A stretch of 64,000 nucleotides of DNA from a virus. The position numbers and the translations under genes were made by a program. Of this stretch, positions 55,589 through 62,068 are shown piece by piece; position 1 is the stretch's first letter, and the number at the start of each line of letters is the position of its first letter. The DNA is taken from positions 59,617 to 123,616 of IMG/VR virus record IMGVR_UViG_3300037112_000155; one strand, given 5' to 3'. The notes under the pieces are model-generated. The model was given only the letters and a program-made list of their open reading frames with translations, did not search any database and was not told the origin of the DNA.

Positions 55589-55790
55589 ATCTTAGTGAGC
55601 ACTGAGTGGTGCTCACATCACGCAGGGTAAGGATCTTTCTGTTCGAGTCGTGACACACTCACGTCTTTGACGCTCGCACGGTGTAGATCCCTTGGGACGT
55701 GAGAACACCCCTCCCTGCACCTCTTTGAACCTCCATGGGGCCGCGCGGGCCGTCACCTGCGGGAGGATGGCAACAGGCTCCACCAAGTTC
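55589..55790 (+). other. Non-coding spacer with competing pairings
   Basis: GTGAGCAC/GTGCTCAC stem right after tRNA-Asn, then GCAGGG/CCCTGC (55622-55627 with 55713-55718) enclosing GGATC/GATCC and two alternative uses of the same strand: CGTC/GACG local hairpin or CTCACGTC/GACGTGAG (55658-55665 with 55696-55703), the latter crossing GGATC/GATCC as a pseudoknot. Confidence 0.5.
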
Positions 55791-55867
55791 GGCGGTGTAG
55801 CTCAGCTGGTTAGAGCGCGACACTCATAACGTCGAGGTCCGTGGTTCAAGTCCACGCACCGCCACCA
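55791..55867 (+). tRNA. tRNA-Met or tRNA-Ile2 (CAT)
   Basis: Acceptor GGCGGTG/CACCGCC, D stem GCTC/GAGC, loop CTCATAA, T stem CGTGG/CCACG, CCA encoded. One mismatch (A-C) at the base of the anticodon loop. G1-C72 pairing rules out an initiator; CAT could be lysidine-modified Ile2. Confidence 0.9.
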
Positions 55868-56116
55868 AGCAGCGCCCTGGAGACCGAGGCGACTCTAAGT
55901 ATCGGTCCAACGCATGCAACCGGAGCTGCTACTCCGATGGTTGCTACAGGCTGTCCGTTGAGCAGAACGGGTTGGCGCGACCGGCGGGCGCAACTCCCGC
56001 CTCCCTTCTTAGGTGTTTCACCCGATTGTTCTGTTTCAGCATGTGTTGAAAATGGCAGTAATGGTGAATGGCGTCCTGATCCGAGGCGCGGTATCAAGTA
56101 TCGGTCACCAACCCAC
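55868..56116 (+). other. Non-coding spacer with hairpins
   Basis: About 250 bp. GCAACC/GGTTGC enclosing GGAG/CTCC (about 55,917-55,945), GGCGGG/CCCGCC followed by TCCCTTCTT (terminator-like, about 55,983-56,010), and a GTTTCACC element. AAGTATCGGTC occurs twice (near 55,899 and 56,094). Confidence 0.45.
56015..56022 (+). promoter_or_regulatory. GTTTCACC element 5
   Basis: TAGGTGTTTCACCCGATT; GGTG-TTT-CACC mini-hairpin. Confidence 0.45.
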
Positions 56117-56202
56117 AGGGGTGAGGGGCAACGGTTCGGCCCAGCGGTCTCCAAAACCGCCGACGCAAGTCACTGCAGGTTCGAATCCTGTCACCCCTGC
56201 CA
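56117..56202 (+). tRNA. tRNA with CCA anticodon (Trp-like), long variable arm
   Basis: Acceptor AGGGGTG/CACCCCT, D stem GGGC/GCCC, anticodon stem GCGGT/ACCGC with loop CTCCAAA, T stem GCAGG/CCTGT, CCA encoded. The variable region holds a GAC-GCAA-GTC stem, as in type II tRNAs, which is not expected for Trp. Position 8 is A rather than U. Confidence 0.8.
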
Positions 56203-56224
56203 ACCGCTTTACCCGAGGAATTGA

Positions 56225-56956
56225 ATGTTACCTACCGACATGAAATGGCCCACCGACCTGGTGATTGTTCGCCACGGCCAGTCCCAGCGCAACGTAGAGA
56301 AGGAACAGGCGAAGGCCAAAGGCCTGCTGAAGTCCTACGTGGGCGACATCCGGGACCAGGACACACCCCTGACGCCCCTGGGCTTCGGCCAGGCGCTCCA
56401 CGTAGGTGTGGAGCTGCGCAACCTCTACCCGTTCGACGTCGTGCTCACCTCGCCCTATCTGCGCACCAAGCAGACAACTGACCAGATCCTCAAGGGCCTG
56501 GGCGTAGAGAACAAGGCGGGCCTCGAGCGCTTTCGGCCGGGCATCAAGGTCGTCGAGGACGAACGGCTGCGCGAGATCGAGTTCGGCATCTTCGACGGGC
56601 TGACCCGTGAGGGTCTGCAGGCGAAGTATCCGGAGGAAGTCACCCGGCGGAACAAAGAGGGCAAGTATTGGTATCGCCCACCTGGCGGGGAGTCGCGCCC
56701 GGACGTCGGCATGCGGCTTCACAGCATTCTGGGCACCCTGAGCCGCGACTACGCCGGCGAGAAGGTCCTGGTGGTCACCCACAGCGTTGTGGTGCTGGTG
56801 CTCCGCAAGCTGCTGGAGCGCTGGACCGAGGAACAGTATCTCGATGTTGATGCCAACGACGACGTCAAGAACTGTTCGATCACGCACTATACGGCCGGAG
56901 GGAACAGCCACAAACTGATCCTGAAGTCCTACAACACCGTCTGTTACCCGGAGTGA
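56225..56956 (+). CDS. Histidine phosphatase superfamily (PGAM-like), 243 aa
   Basis: VIVRHGQSQRN gives the catalytic RHG (16-18); LREIEFGIFDGLTREG is the central block and VVTHSVVVLV holds the second His. The family cleaves phosphate monoesters from small molecules or proteins. Size fits a single-domain enzyme. Substrate unknown; in a phage it may salvage nucleotide phosphates. GAGGAATTGA precedes the ATG. Confidence 0.88.
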   Translation: MLPTDMKWPTDLVIVRHGQSQRNVEKEQAKAKGLLKSYVGDIRDQDTPLTPLGFGQALHVGVELRNLYPFDVVLTSPYLRTKQTTDQILKGLGVENKAGLERFRPGIKVVEDERLREIEFGIFDGLTREGLQAKYPEEVTRRNKEGKYWYRPPGGESRPDVGMRLHSILGTLSRDYAGEKVLVVTHSVVVLVLRKLLERWTEEQYLDVDANDDVKNCSITHYTAGGNSHKLILKSYNTVCYPE

Positions 56957-56958
56957 AC

Positions 56959-57546
56959 ATGTTAGCGAATGCAGTGAACCCGAACATCCCCAAGGCCAAG
57001 ACGCGTGTCGACGTGCCTGCCGTGATCCTCAACAACCCGAAATACTCGCACAACATGGCCGGTGTGATCCGAGCTTGCTCCTGCTGGGGTGTTCCGACTT
57101 TGCTATGGACCGGAAGCCGCGTTGTTCCTGAGCAGATGGATCGTCTGCCGCGGGAAGAACGCATGAAGGGCTACAAGGACGTGCACTGGCAGCGAACGGA
57201 GCGTCCGTTCGATCTGCTTCCCGAGGGAGTGATCCCGGTGTGCATCGAGTTGGTCGAGAACAGCGTGCCATTGACTACCTTCGAGCATCCTGAGAATGCG
57301 GTGTACGTGTTCGGGCCGGAAGATGGAAGCGTGAAGCAGGTGATTCGCCGCTTCTGCCATCAGTTCGTTCACATCCCGACACACCATTGCCTCAATCTGT
57401 CGCAGGCTGTGAACCTGATCCTGGGTGATCGTCGTATGAAACGCCAGCTTTCCGGCGTGGAAGAGATTGTTCCGCTGAGTCAGATGCTGCACGAGACGCG
57501 TGGCTATACCAGCGAGATTGATGTACTTGGATGGGACGGAAAGTAA
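56959..57546 (+). CDS. SPOUT/TrmH-type RNA methyltransferase, 195 aa
   Basis: ATG at 56959 chosen for CGGAG upstream. VILNNPKYSHNMAGVIRACS, VYVFGPEDGSVKQV and IPTHHCLNLSQAVNLIL are the three SPOUT motif blocks that form the trefoil-knot AdoMet site. TrmH-type enzymes methylate tRNA or rRNA riboses. Located within the tRNA gene cluster, so tRNA is the likely target. Confidence 0.88.
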   Translation: MLANAVNPNIPKAKTRVDVPAVILNNPKYSHNMAGVIRACSCWGVPTLLWTGSRVVPEQMDRLPREERMKGYKDVHWQRTERPFDLLPEGVIPVCIELVENSVPLTTFEHPENAVYVFGPEDGSVKQVIRRFCHQFVHIPTHHCLNLSQAVNLILGDRRMKRQLSGVEEIVPLSQMLHETRGYTSEIDVLGWDGK

Positions 57547-57899
57547 TGAAGGCTGAACCCTGCTTTGACGTGTACGACGACGATGTGACCCCACCGATTT
57601 ATCACCTGATGTTCATGCTGACGCGGGGCACCGGTAATGACCTGACCCACAGCATCAGCATCGATGACATCGATCCGGCGAAGGTCACGGCCGAACAGCG
57701 CGCCTTCTTCGAAGAGCGCATCTTCTCACTGGGCACTACCTTCGGAGGCGGCGACCATGCAGCCGTCACCAAGTTCATCGAGGCGCGCAAGGGTGTCAAG
57801 CCCACCGTCGAAGAAGCGATCGAGGAGTACAAGCAGTTCCTCCGTAAGCATCACTTCAATCCCCAGACCTCCATCGTCAAGGTGAGTGTCTGGTGGTAA
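57546..57899 (+). CDS. Hypothetical protein, 117 aa
   Basis: TAATG overlap with the methyltransferase. Alpha/beta sequence with acidic N-terminus (DVYDDDVTPPIYHLMFML), ends in SIVKVSVWW. Followed by a GTTTCAAC variant of the intergenic element. No family recognised. Confidence 0.75.
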   Translation: MKAEPCFDVYDDDVTPPIYHLMFMLTRGTGNDLTHSISIDDIDPAKVTAEQRAFFEERIFSLGTTFGGGDHAAVTKFIEARKGVKPTVEEAIEEYKQFLRKHHFNPQTSIVKVSVWW

Positions 57900-57970
57900 G
57901 AGTTTCAACTTAGGGTTTGCCCTGGCTATGTGCGTTACCGTAGCCAAGGTGATCCCAGAAAGGCATCGTC

Positions 57971-58147
57971 ATGCGCGAGTTACTTGAGTTCCTTGCCATC
58001 ATTGCCGTGCTCTTCGGAGGCATCGCGGCGCTTTGTCACGATCCACTGGCTGTTGACTGGTCAGCGATGGATGCGTATGTCGACAGCTTAGAAGACAAGA
58101 AAAAGGAGTCCGATGGGATTGAACACCACAGTTCTGATTCTGAATGA
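57971..58147 (+). CDS. Single-pass membrane protein, 58 aa
   Basis: LLEFLAIIAVLFGGIAALCH is the membrane helix; acidic and Lys-rich tail overlaps the next gene by 35 bp. AAAGG precedes the ATG. Confidence 0.65.
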   Translation: MRELLEFLAIIAVLFGGIAALCHDPLAVDWSAMDAYVDSLEDKKKESDGIEHHSSDSE

Positions 58148-58466
58148 CGCTTTGACCCAGATCGAGGGTGATCCAGAGTTCGGCAGGAAGTTAGTCAAGG
58201 TGATCCGGGAACGTGCGCTCTTAGAGAAGATCGTGAGCGGCCGTAAGTGCTCAATCAGCTCCTATGTCAAGGCCGGCAATCATGTGAATGCCGCTACCGT
58301 GATCGAGACTCACAACGCAGATATCACAACCCTGGTCGCGATCGGCGCGAACTACGGCACGGTCTTATACCAAGCACCTTGTCGCGAACACCACACCAAG
58401 CCAGCACAGTGGAAGCTGCTCGAGGATGCGTACAACGCATCCACGAAGGTTGAGCCGAAGCCATGA
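58113..58466 (+). CDS. Hypothetical protein, 117 aa
   Basis: AAAAAGGAG precedes ATG. Helical first half (EFGRKLVKVIRERALLEKIV), then strands (ITTLVAIGANYGTVLYQAP). Function unknown. Confidence 0.75.
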   Translation: MGLNTTVLILNDALTQIEGDPEFGRKLVKVIRERALLEKIVSGRKCSISSYVKAGNHVNAATVIETHNADITTLVAIGANYGTVLYQAPCREHHTKPAQWKLLEDAYNASTKVEPKP

Positions 58467-58585
58467 TGGGGTACATGAGGATAGCCAAGCGCAATTGGTA
58501 TCGCGCTGGAGGGTTTCGCAACTCGTTGTGCGTGAGAGTCACGCGTGGCCGGGCCTGGGCATACTTCTGGGGAGGATCGTTCTAA
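58463..58585 (+). CDS. Small basic protein, 40 aa
   Basis: ATGA overlap with the previous gene. Arg- and aromatic-rich (RIAKRNWYRAGGFRNSLCVR). Possible nucleic-acid binder. Confidence 0.55.
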   Translation: MMGYMRIAKRNWYRAGGFRNSLCVRVTRGRAWAYFWGGSF

Positions 58586-58792
58586 ATGAGTAAACCGTTA
58601 GGAATGACCGCAAGCTTTCAGGTTGTCCGGCCGAGCGGTCTTGAGGACCGCATCTACGACATCGTCGAGGAGTGCGTTCGAGCCAATATAACTCCTGAAC
58701 ACGTGATCCGCGAGATCCGCGACGACTGGGGCATTGTCCTTACCGAGAAAGCCAATGCCGACGATATGGCATTTGCAAAGGCGCTCAAATGA
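58586..58792 (+). CDS. Hypothetical protein, 68 aa
   Basis: GGGAGG precedes the ATG. One amphipathic helix (RIYDIVEECVRANITPEH). Overlaps the next gene by ATGA-type coupling. Confidence 0.7.
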   Translation: MSKPLGMTASFQVVRPSGLEDRIYDIVEECVRANITPEHVIREIRDDWGIVLTEKANADDMAFAKALK

Positions 58793-59076
58793 GGCGAGTT
58801 CACTTTGGTAGACCCCGGCATACTTGCTATGGTGGCGGTGGTAAAGGAAAGACCACAGGTTTGGACTTTCGGACGTTTCAGTCCGCCGGTGATCCGCCCT
58901 TTGTTGAGATCCGGCCACTCAATGGAACCGGTGGGGTTGCAACCTGCTACATGCAGATCCCGCTGAACCGGATTCAGGAGTTCGTCGACGCCCTGCAGGA
59001 AGAGGTCGAACGCTATCACGGCGAAGGTGCCGTCGACAAGAATGCCGGCGAAGAACGCTGGGGTTCGCAGCAGTAA
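58789..59076 (+). CDS. Hypothetical protein, 95 aa
   Basis: Overlaps the previous stop. Contains a GGGGKGKTTG glycine loop, which is not a full P-loop context, and a helical C-terminus. Function unknown. Confidence 0.7.
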   Translation: MRRVHFGRPRHTCYGGGGKGKTTGLDFRTFQSAGDPPFVEIRPLNGTGGVATCYMQIPLNRIQEFVDALQEEVERYHGEGAVDKNAGEERWGSQQ

Positions 59077-59083
59077 CAAACAT

Positions 59084-59161
59084 CAGTGTGTAGCTCGGTC
59101 CGGTTAGAGCGCGCTCATTTGGAGAGCGAGGTCGGGGGTTCAAATCCTTCCACACTGACCA
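59084..59161 (+). tRNA. tRNA-Gln (TTG), tentative
   Basis: Acceptor CAGTGTG/CACACTG, D stem GCTC/GAGC, anticodon stem CGCTC/GAGCG with loop ATTTGGA, T stem GGGGG/CCTTC (two G-T), CCA encoded. U33 and TTG give Gln; purines at 32, 37 and 38 are unusual. Confidence 0.75.
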
Positions 59162-59175
59162 CTTTTAGGAGAATC

Positions 59176-59715
59176 ATGAAGACTTGCAAGAGAAACAGCG
59201 CGGCGTACAGCTTATGCCTGCACGTATGGCAGAAGAGCCAGCAGGCCACAGACTTCGCCTACATCCGGATCAATCAGTCGATGAATACGGCGGTTCGGCT
59301 AGCAGTCACCAGCGGCATGCGATTCGGCCTGACTGACTTCAACCGATTCTTTGATGACTTCCGGGCCGGATATTGGATTGGCTGTAGCCACGAGATGTTC
59401 TACAAGGCAGCAGTCGAGGTAGGGAACATGACCGCTTGCCATGCTTATGAGCATTGGCAAGAGCGGAAGCCTTTCATCATCGACAACAAGCGTGTCTTCG
59501 TTTGTTATCGCTTCGACTGGAATGGTCAGAAAGTCGTTTGCACCAGCATTACGCCAGAGCACATCATTGCTTGTGCGTACAAACTGGTTCTGGACAAGAA
59601 TAAGCACTGGACCCAGAAGTTGGTGAAGCGGTATCGCATCACCCGGGCCGATGTGAGTTCGGTCAAGAAGGCAGCGCGGCAAGGAGCCGCGGTGCCCCAG
59701 GAGCTTGCCGCATGA
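59176..59715 (+). CDS. Hypothetical protein, 179 aa
   Basis: GGAG precedes the ATG. Aromatic/Arg-rich with FNRFFDDFRAGYWIGCSHEM and a basic C-terminal part (KKAARQGAAVPQ). No family recognised. Confidence 0.75.
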   Translation: MKTCKRNSAAYSLCLHVWQKSQQATDFAYIRINQSMNTAVRLAVTSGMRFGLTDFNRFFDDFRAGYWIGCSHEMFYKAAVEVGNMTACHAYEHWQERKPFIIDNKRVFVCYRFDWNGQKVVCTSITPEHIIACAYKLVLDKNKHWTQKLVKRYRITRADVSSVKKAARQGAAVPQELAA

Positions 59716-59879
59716 AGGCCCTATTCGTTGCAACCATCGAAGTCAACGGTGAGCCGCCGAAGCTGATGAGCGAAGATGTGTGGCTGAAGTGTCTGGCGGG
59801 AACGATCGAGAGCCAGATCAAGGAAATGCTCATTGCCGATGTGATCGTTACGTTCCACACGGGAACGGTCAAGCATTGA
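59712..59879 (+). CDS. Small hypothetical protein, 55 aa
   Basis: ATGA overlap. Short alpha/beta sequence (LFVATIEVNGEPPKLMSE). Stop lies 6 bp before tRNA-Glu. Confidence 0.65.
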   Translation: MKALFVATIEVNGEPPKLMSEDVWLKCLAGTIESQIKEMLIADVIVTFHTGTVKH

Positions 59880-59884
59880 AGTTT

Positions 59885-59959
59885 GTCGCCATCCTCCAAT
59901 GGTTAGGAGGCTGCCCTTTCACGGCGGTAATCCGGGTTCAAGTCCCGGTGGCGACACCA
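59885..59959 (+). tRNA. tRNA-Glu (TTC)
   Basis: Acceptor GTCGCCA/TGGCGAC, D stem CTCC/GGAG, anticodon stem CTGCC/GGCGG with loop CTTTCAC, T stem CCGGG/CCCGG, CCA encoded. Confidence 0.92.
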
Positions 59960-60128
59960 AGTTTGCAGCGGACGCGCATAGCCCGAATCCCGGTCTGGTC
60001 AAGACTATGCGTGTAATGCCGTGGCTACCTTGCCAACAATGGCTTTGTGATCCCTACACGGTGGGAGCAAACCGGCGTACAGGGTGGAAGACCTTACCGC
60101 TGCAATTCGATTTGAAAGAAGGAGCATC

Positions 60129-60404
60129 ATGGGACGACAGGTAACCTTTACGGATCTTGAGTGGGAGTACGCACAGCAGAAGTTCCACGAATCGCTGCAG
60201 AACTTCCCCAACACCTTCGAGCAGGGCGAGCAGGACGATCTGGGCGCCAACATCCTGGCGCGTATGGCGGCCGCGACAGCAGTCGCCGAACCCGACCCAG
60301 TCGCTATTGCGGTGCCTGGCGGTATCCAGAGCGAAGGCGATCGCGCCGGCGGTGGGTACCAGGAGAACAACTTCGGAGCAGGGTTGCCAATCATCCCTCT
60401 CTAA
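60129..60404 (+). CDS. Acidic hypothetical protein, 91 aa
   Basis: GAAGGAG precedes ATG. Helical N-terminus (EWEYAQQKFHESLQNFPN) and disordered Gly-rich C-terminus. Last phage-like gene before the tRNA-His-like element. Confidence 0.75.
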   Translation: MGRQVTFTDLEWEYAQQKFHESLQNFPNTFEQGEQDDLGANILARMAAATAVAEPDPVAIAVPGGIQSEGDRAGGGYQENNFGAGLPIIPL

Positions 60405-60412
60405 CAAATGTG

Positions 60413-60485
60413 TTGCCCGTAGCTCAGCTGGTAGAGCGCCGACCTGTGGCGTCGGTGGTCGAGAGTTCGATCCTCTCCAGGGATT
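60413..60485 (+). pseudogene. Degenerate tRNA-His (GTG)
   Basis: D stem GCTC/GAGC, anticodon stem CCGAC/GTCGG with loop CTGTGGC, T stem GAGAG/CTCTC and TTCGATC are intact. The acceptor TTGCCCG does not pair with CAGGGAT (three mismatches or a shifted bulge), and there is no CCA. The 3' half therefore seems to come from a different sequence or has decayed. Confidence 0.65.
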
Positions 60486-60654
60486 CGGAGAGCATTACAA
60501 GACGTTTCCAATCAAGCTCAAAGGACTGGAATTGAACCCCCGAATCTGAACCCAAAGGAGTTCGCAAGCCCGACTCGAACCGAGGTACGGGGCCTTGTAT
60601 CGAGGGCATACAATCTGGGTTGACATTTATATCAACCCAGTGTATCTTTAGCCC
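60486..60654 (+). promoter_or_regulatory. Control region of the XRE-kinase-TPR unit
   Basis: TTGACA (60620-60625), 17-bp spacer and TATCTT (60643-60648) form a sigma70-like promoter. CTGGGTTGA (60615-60623) and TCAACCCAG (60632-60640) are a perfect 9-bp inverted repeat overlapping the -35, the expected operator of the XRE protein encoded 15 bp later. Confidence 0.75.
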
Positions 60655-60963
60655 ATGAAGTTCGGGAAGATTCTGCGCCAATTGCGGTTGGAGAGTGGGC
60701 TAGGCATTAAGTCTCTGGCCCCAGAATTGAGGGTGAACTATACCTACCTGAGCAAATTGGAAAACGAGACTATCAGCCCCTCAGAGGATCTTGTTGATCG
60801 AGTTTCGGAGTATTTTGGGTTTGACCGGGATGCACTCCTGTTATCGGCAGGAAAGGTGCCGGAGGATATACTCCGAATTCTTCGAGATCATCCGGACGAT
60901 GCCGTTGCATTTCTGAGAAGGCAATTTGGAGAGACGGATGGCAAATCCGAGCTCAAACCCTGA
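60655..60963 (+). CDS. XRE-family transcriptional regulator, 102 aa
   Basis: Residues 5-58 are a classic XRE helix-turn-helix (ILRQLRLESGLGIKSLA...YLSKLENETISPSEDLV). C-terminal 40 residues are helical, probably for dimerisation. Very short leader. It probably binds the palindrome upstream and autoregulates. AT-richer codons than the preceding genes. Overlaps the kinase gene by 26 bp. Confidence 0.88.
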   Translation: MKFGKILRQLRLESGLGIKSLAPELRVNYTYLSKLENETISPSEDLVDRVSEYFGFDRDALLLSAGKVPEDILRILRDHPDDAVAFLRRQFGETDGKSELKP

Positions 60964-62068
60964 GCCGTTTCTTAGTTTGATCGAAAGCAAGACCGAACTC
61001 TGCGGTCGATTCACCAACATGAAACGGTTGGGGGTCACCGGCGGTGGCGGTACCTTTTCCTTGCTTTTCGAAGCACACGACCAAGTAACTGGACAGAAGG
61101 TGGCACTCAAGTTCTTCGATCCTTCCGTTATTGATCCCTATCGGCTCGAATCATTCACGAGGGAAGTCGAGGTTTTGGGTGGTTTAGAAGATCAGCCAGA
61201 CATCTTACGGCGATATTCGGATATGCAGCAGATAGTTGAACCATTCCAACATCCTTTGGGGATGATTCTTCCGGTTACGCTCAGGTTCTATGCAATGGAA
61301 TTGGCTTCTTGCGATCTCGGAACAGTCTTAGACACATATGACATTGACCCTGCGGATAAACTTCTTCACTTTCGGACGATTTGCAGAGCGGTCCAGAGGA
61401 TACATCGGCAAGGAATCGTCCATCGCGACATTAAGCCGTCAAACTTTCTCGTCATGACGGACGGCACTCTACGGTTGTCCGACTTCGGTACAGCCCGTTC
61501 ATTGACAGACTCGAGGGGGCCATTAAAGCGGTACACGGGACCTCCAGGCGACTGGACGTACGCACCCTTAGAGATGGTGGCGTCGCTCCACGACATTTTG
61601 CCAGACATTGCATATGCCGGAGACATGTTCGCCTTGGGAGCTGTACTGTTCGAGATGTTCACAGGTACTCCGTTGAACCTTCATCTGTTTAGCAGAAACA
61701 TGTTGATGGATCTCAATATGGTTATAGGATCGATTCTTCCTGGCGACAAAGTGAACGAATTCCATAAGGGGGTTGGGTCAATATCCAATCGATTTCCTCT
61801 CCCTGATGTGCGGGACTTCGGTGCCGCTGTGCCGCGCTCAATCGCTCCAATTCTTAATCGTATGTATAGGGCGCTTGCTGCACTGGATTACCGCCAACGT
61901 GCCAAAGACTGCACGTCCACGTTCCTGCAGATTAATCAGTGCCTGGTGGTCCTCAAGAATCAAGCCGCATATGCTCGCTGGATCGAACGCAAGAAAGCAT
62001 ATCGGAAAGTTCCGGAGTTGAAGCAGTCGCGACTGCAAAATACTCTGACGACTGGAGCAAATTCATGA
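60938..62068 (+). CDS. Hanks-type Ser/Thr protein kinase, 376 aa
   Basis: ATG at 60938 follows GGAG. Glycine loop TGGGGTFSLLF (34-44), K58 (VALKFF), E76, HRDIKPSN (162-169), DFG (182-184) and APLE (209-212) are all present, so it is predicted to be active. C-lobe continues to about residue 320. No transmembrane helix or PASTA domain, so it is cytosolic. Codons AT-richer than the rest. Coupled to the TPR gene by an ATGA overlap. Confidence 0.9.
   Translation: MANPSSNPEPFLSLIESKTELCGRFTNMKRLGVTGGGGTFSLLFEAHDQVTGQKVALKFFDPSVIDPYRLESFTREVEVLGGLEDQPDILRRYSDMQQIVEPFQHPLGMILPVTLRFYAMELASCDLGTVLDTYDIDPADKLLHFRTICRAVQRIHRQGIVHRDIKPSNFLVMTDGTLRLSDFGTARSLTDSRGPLKRYTGPPGDWTYAPLEMVASLHDILPDIAYAGDMFALGAVLFEMFTGTPLNLHLFSRNMLMDLNMVIGSILPGDKVNEFHKGVGSISNRFPLPDVRDFGAAVPRSIAPILNRMYRALAALDYRQRAKDCTSTFLQINQCLVVLKNQAAYARWIERKKAYRKVPELKQSRLQNTLTTGANS

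Noticed and set aside
58789-59076. P-loop ATPase from GGGGKGKTTG
   Set aside because: Not preceded by a hydrophobic strand and no Walker B follows in a 95-aa protein.
60007-60144. 45-codon frame between tRNA-Glu and the 91-aa gene
   Set aside because: No ribosome site and overlap with the better-supported gene at 60,129.
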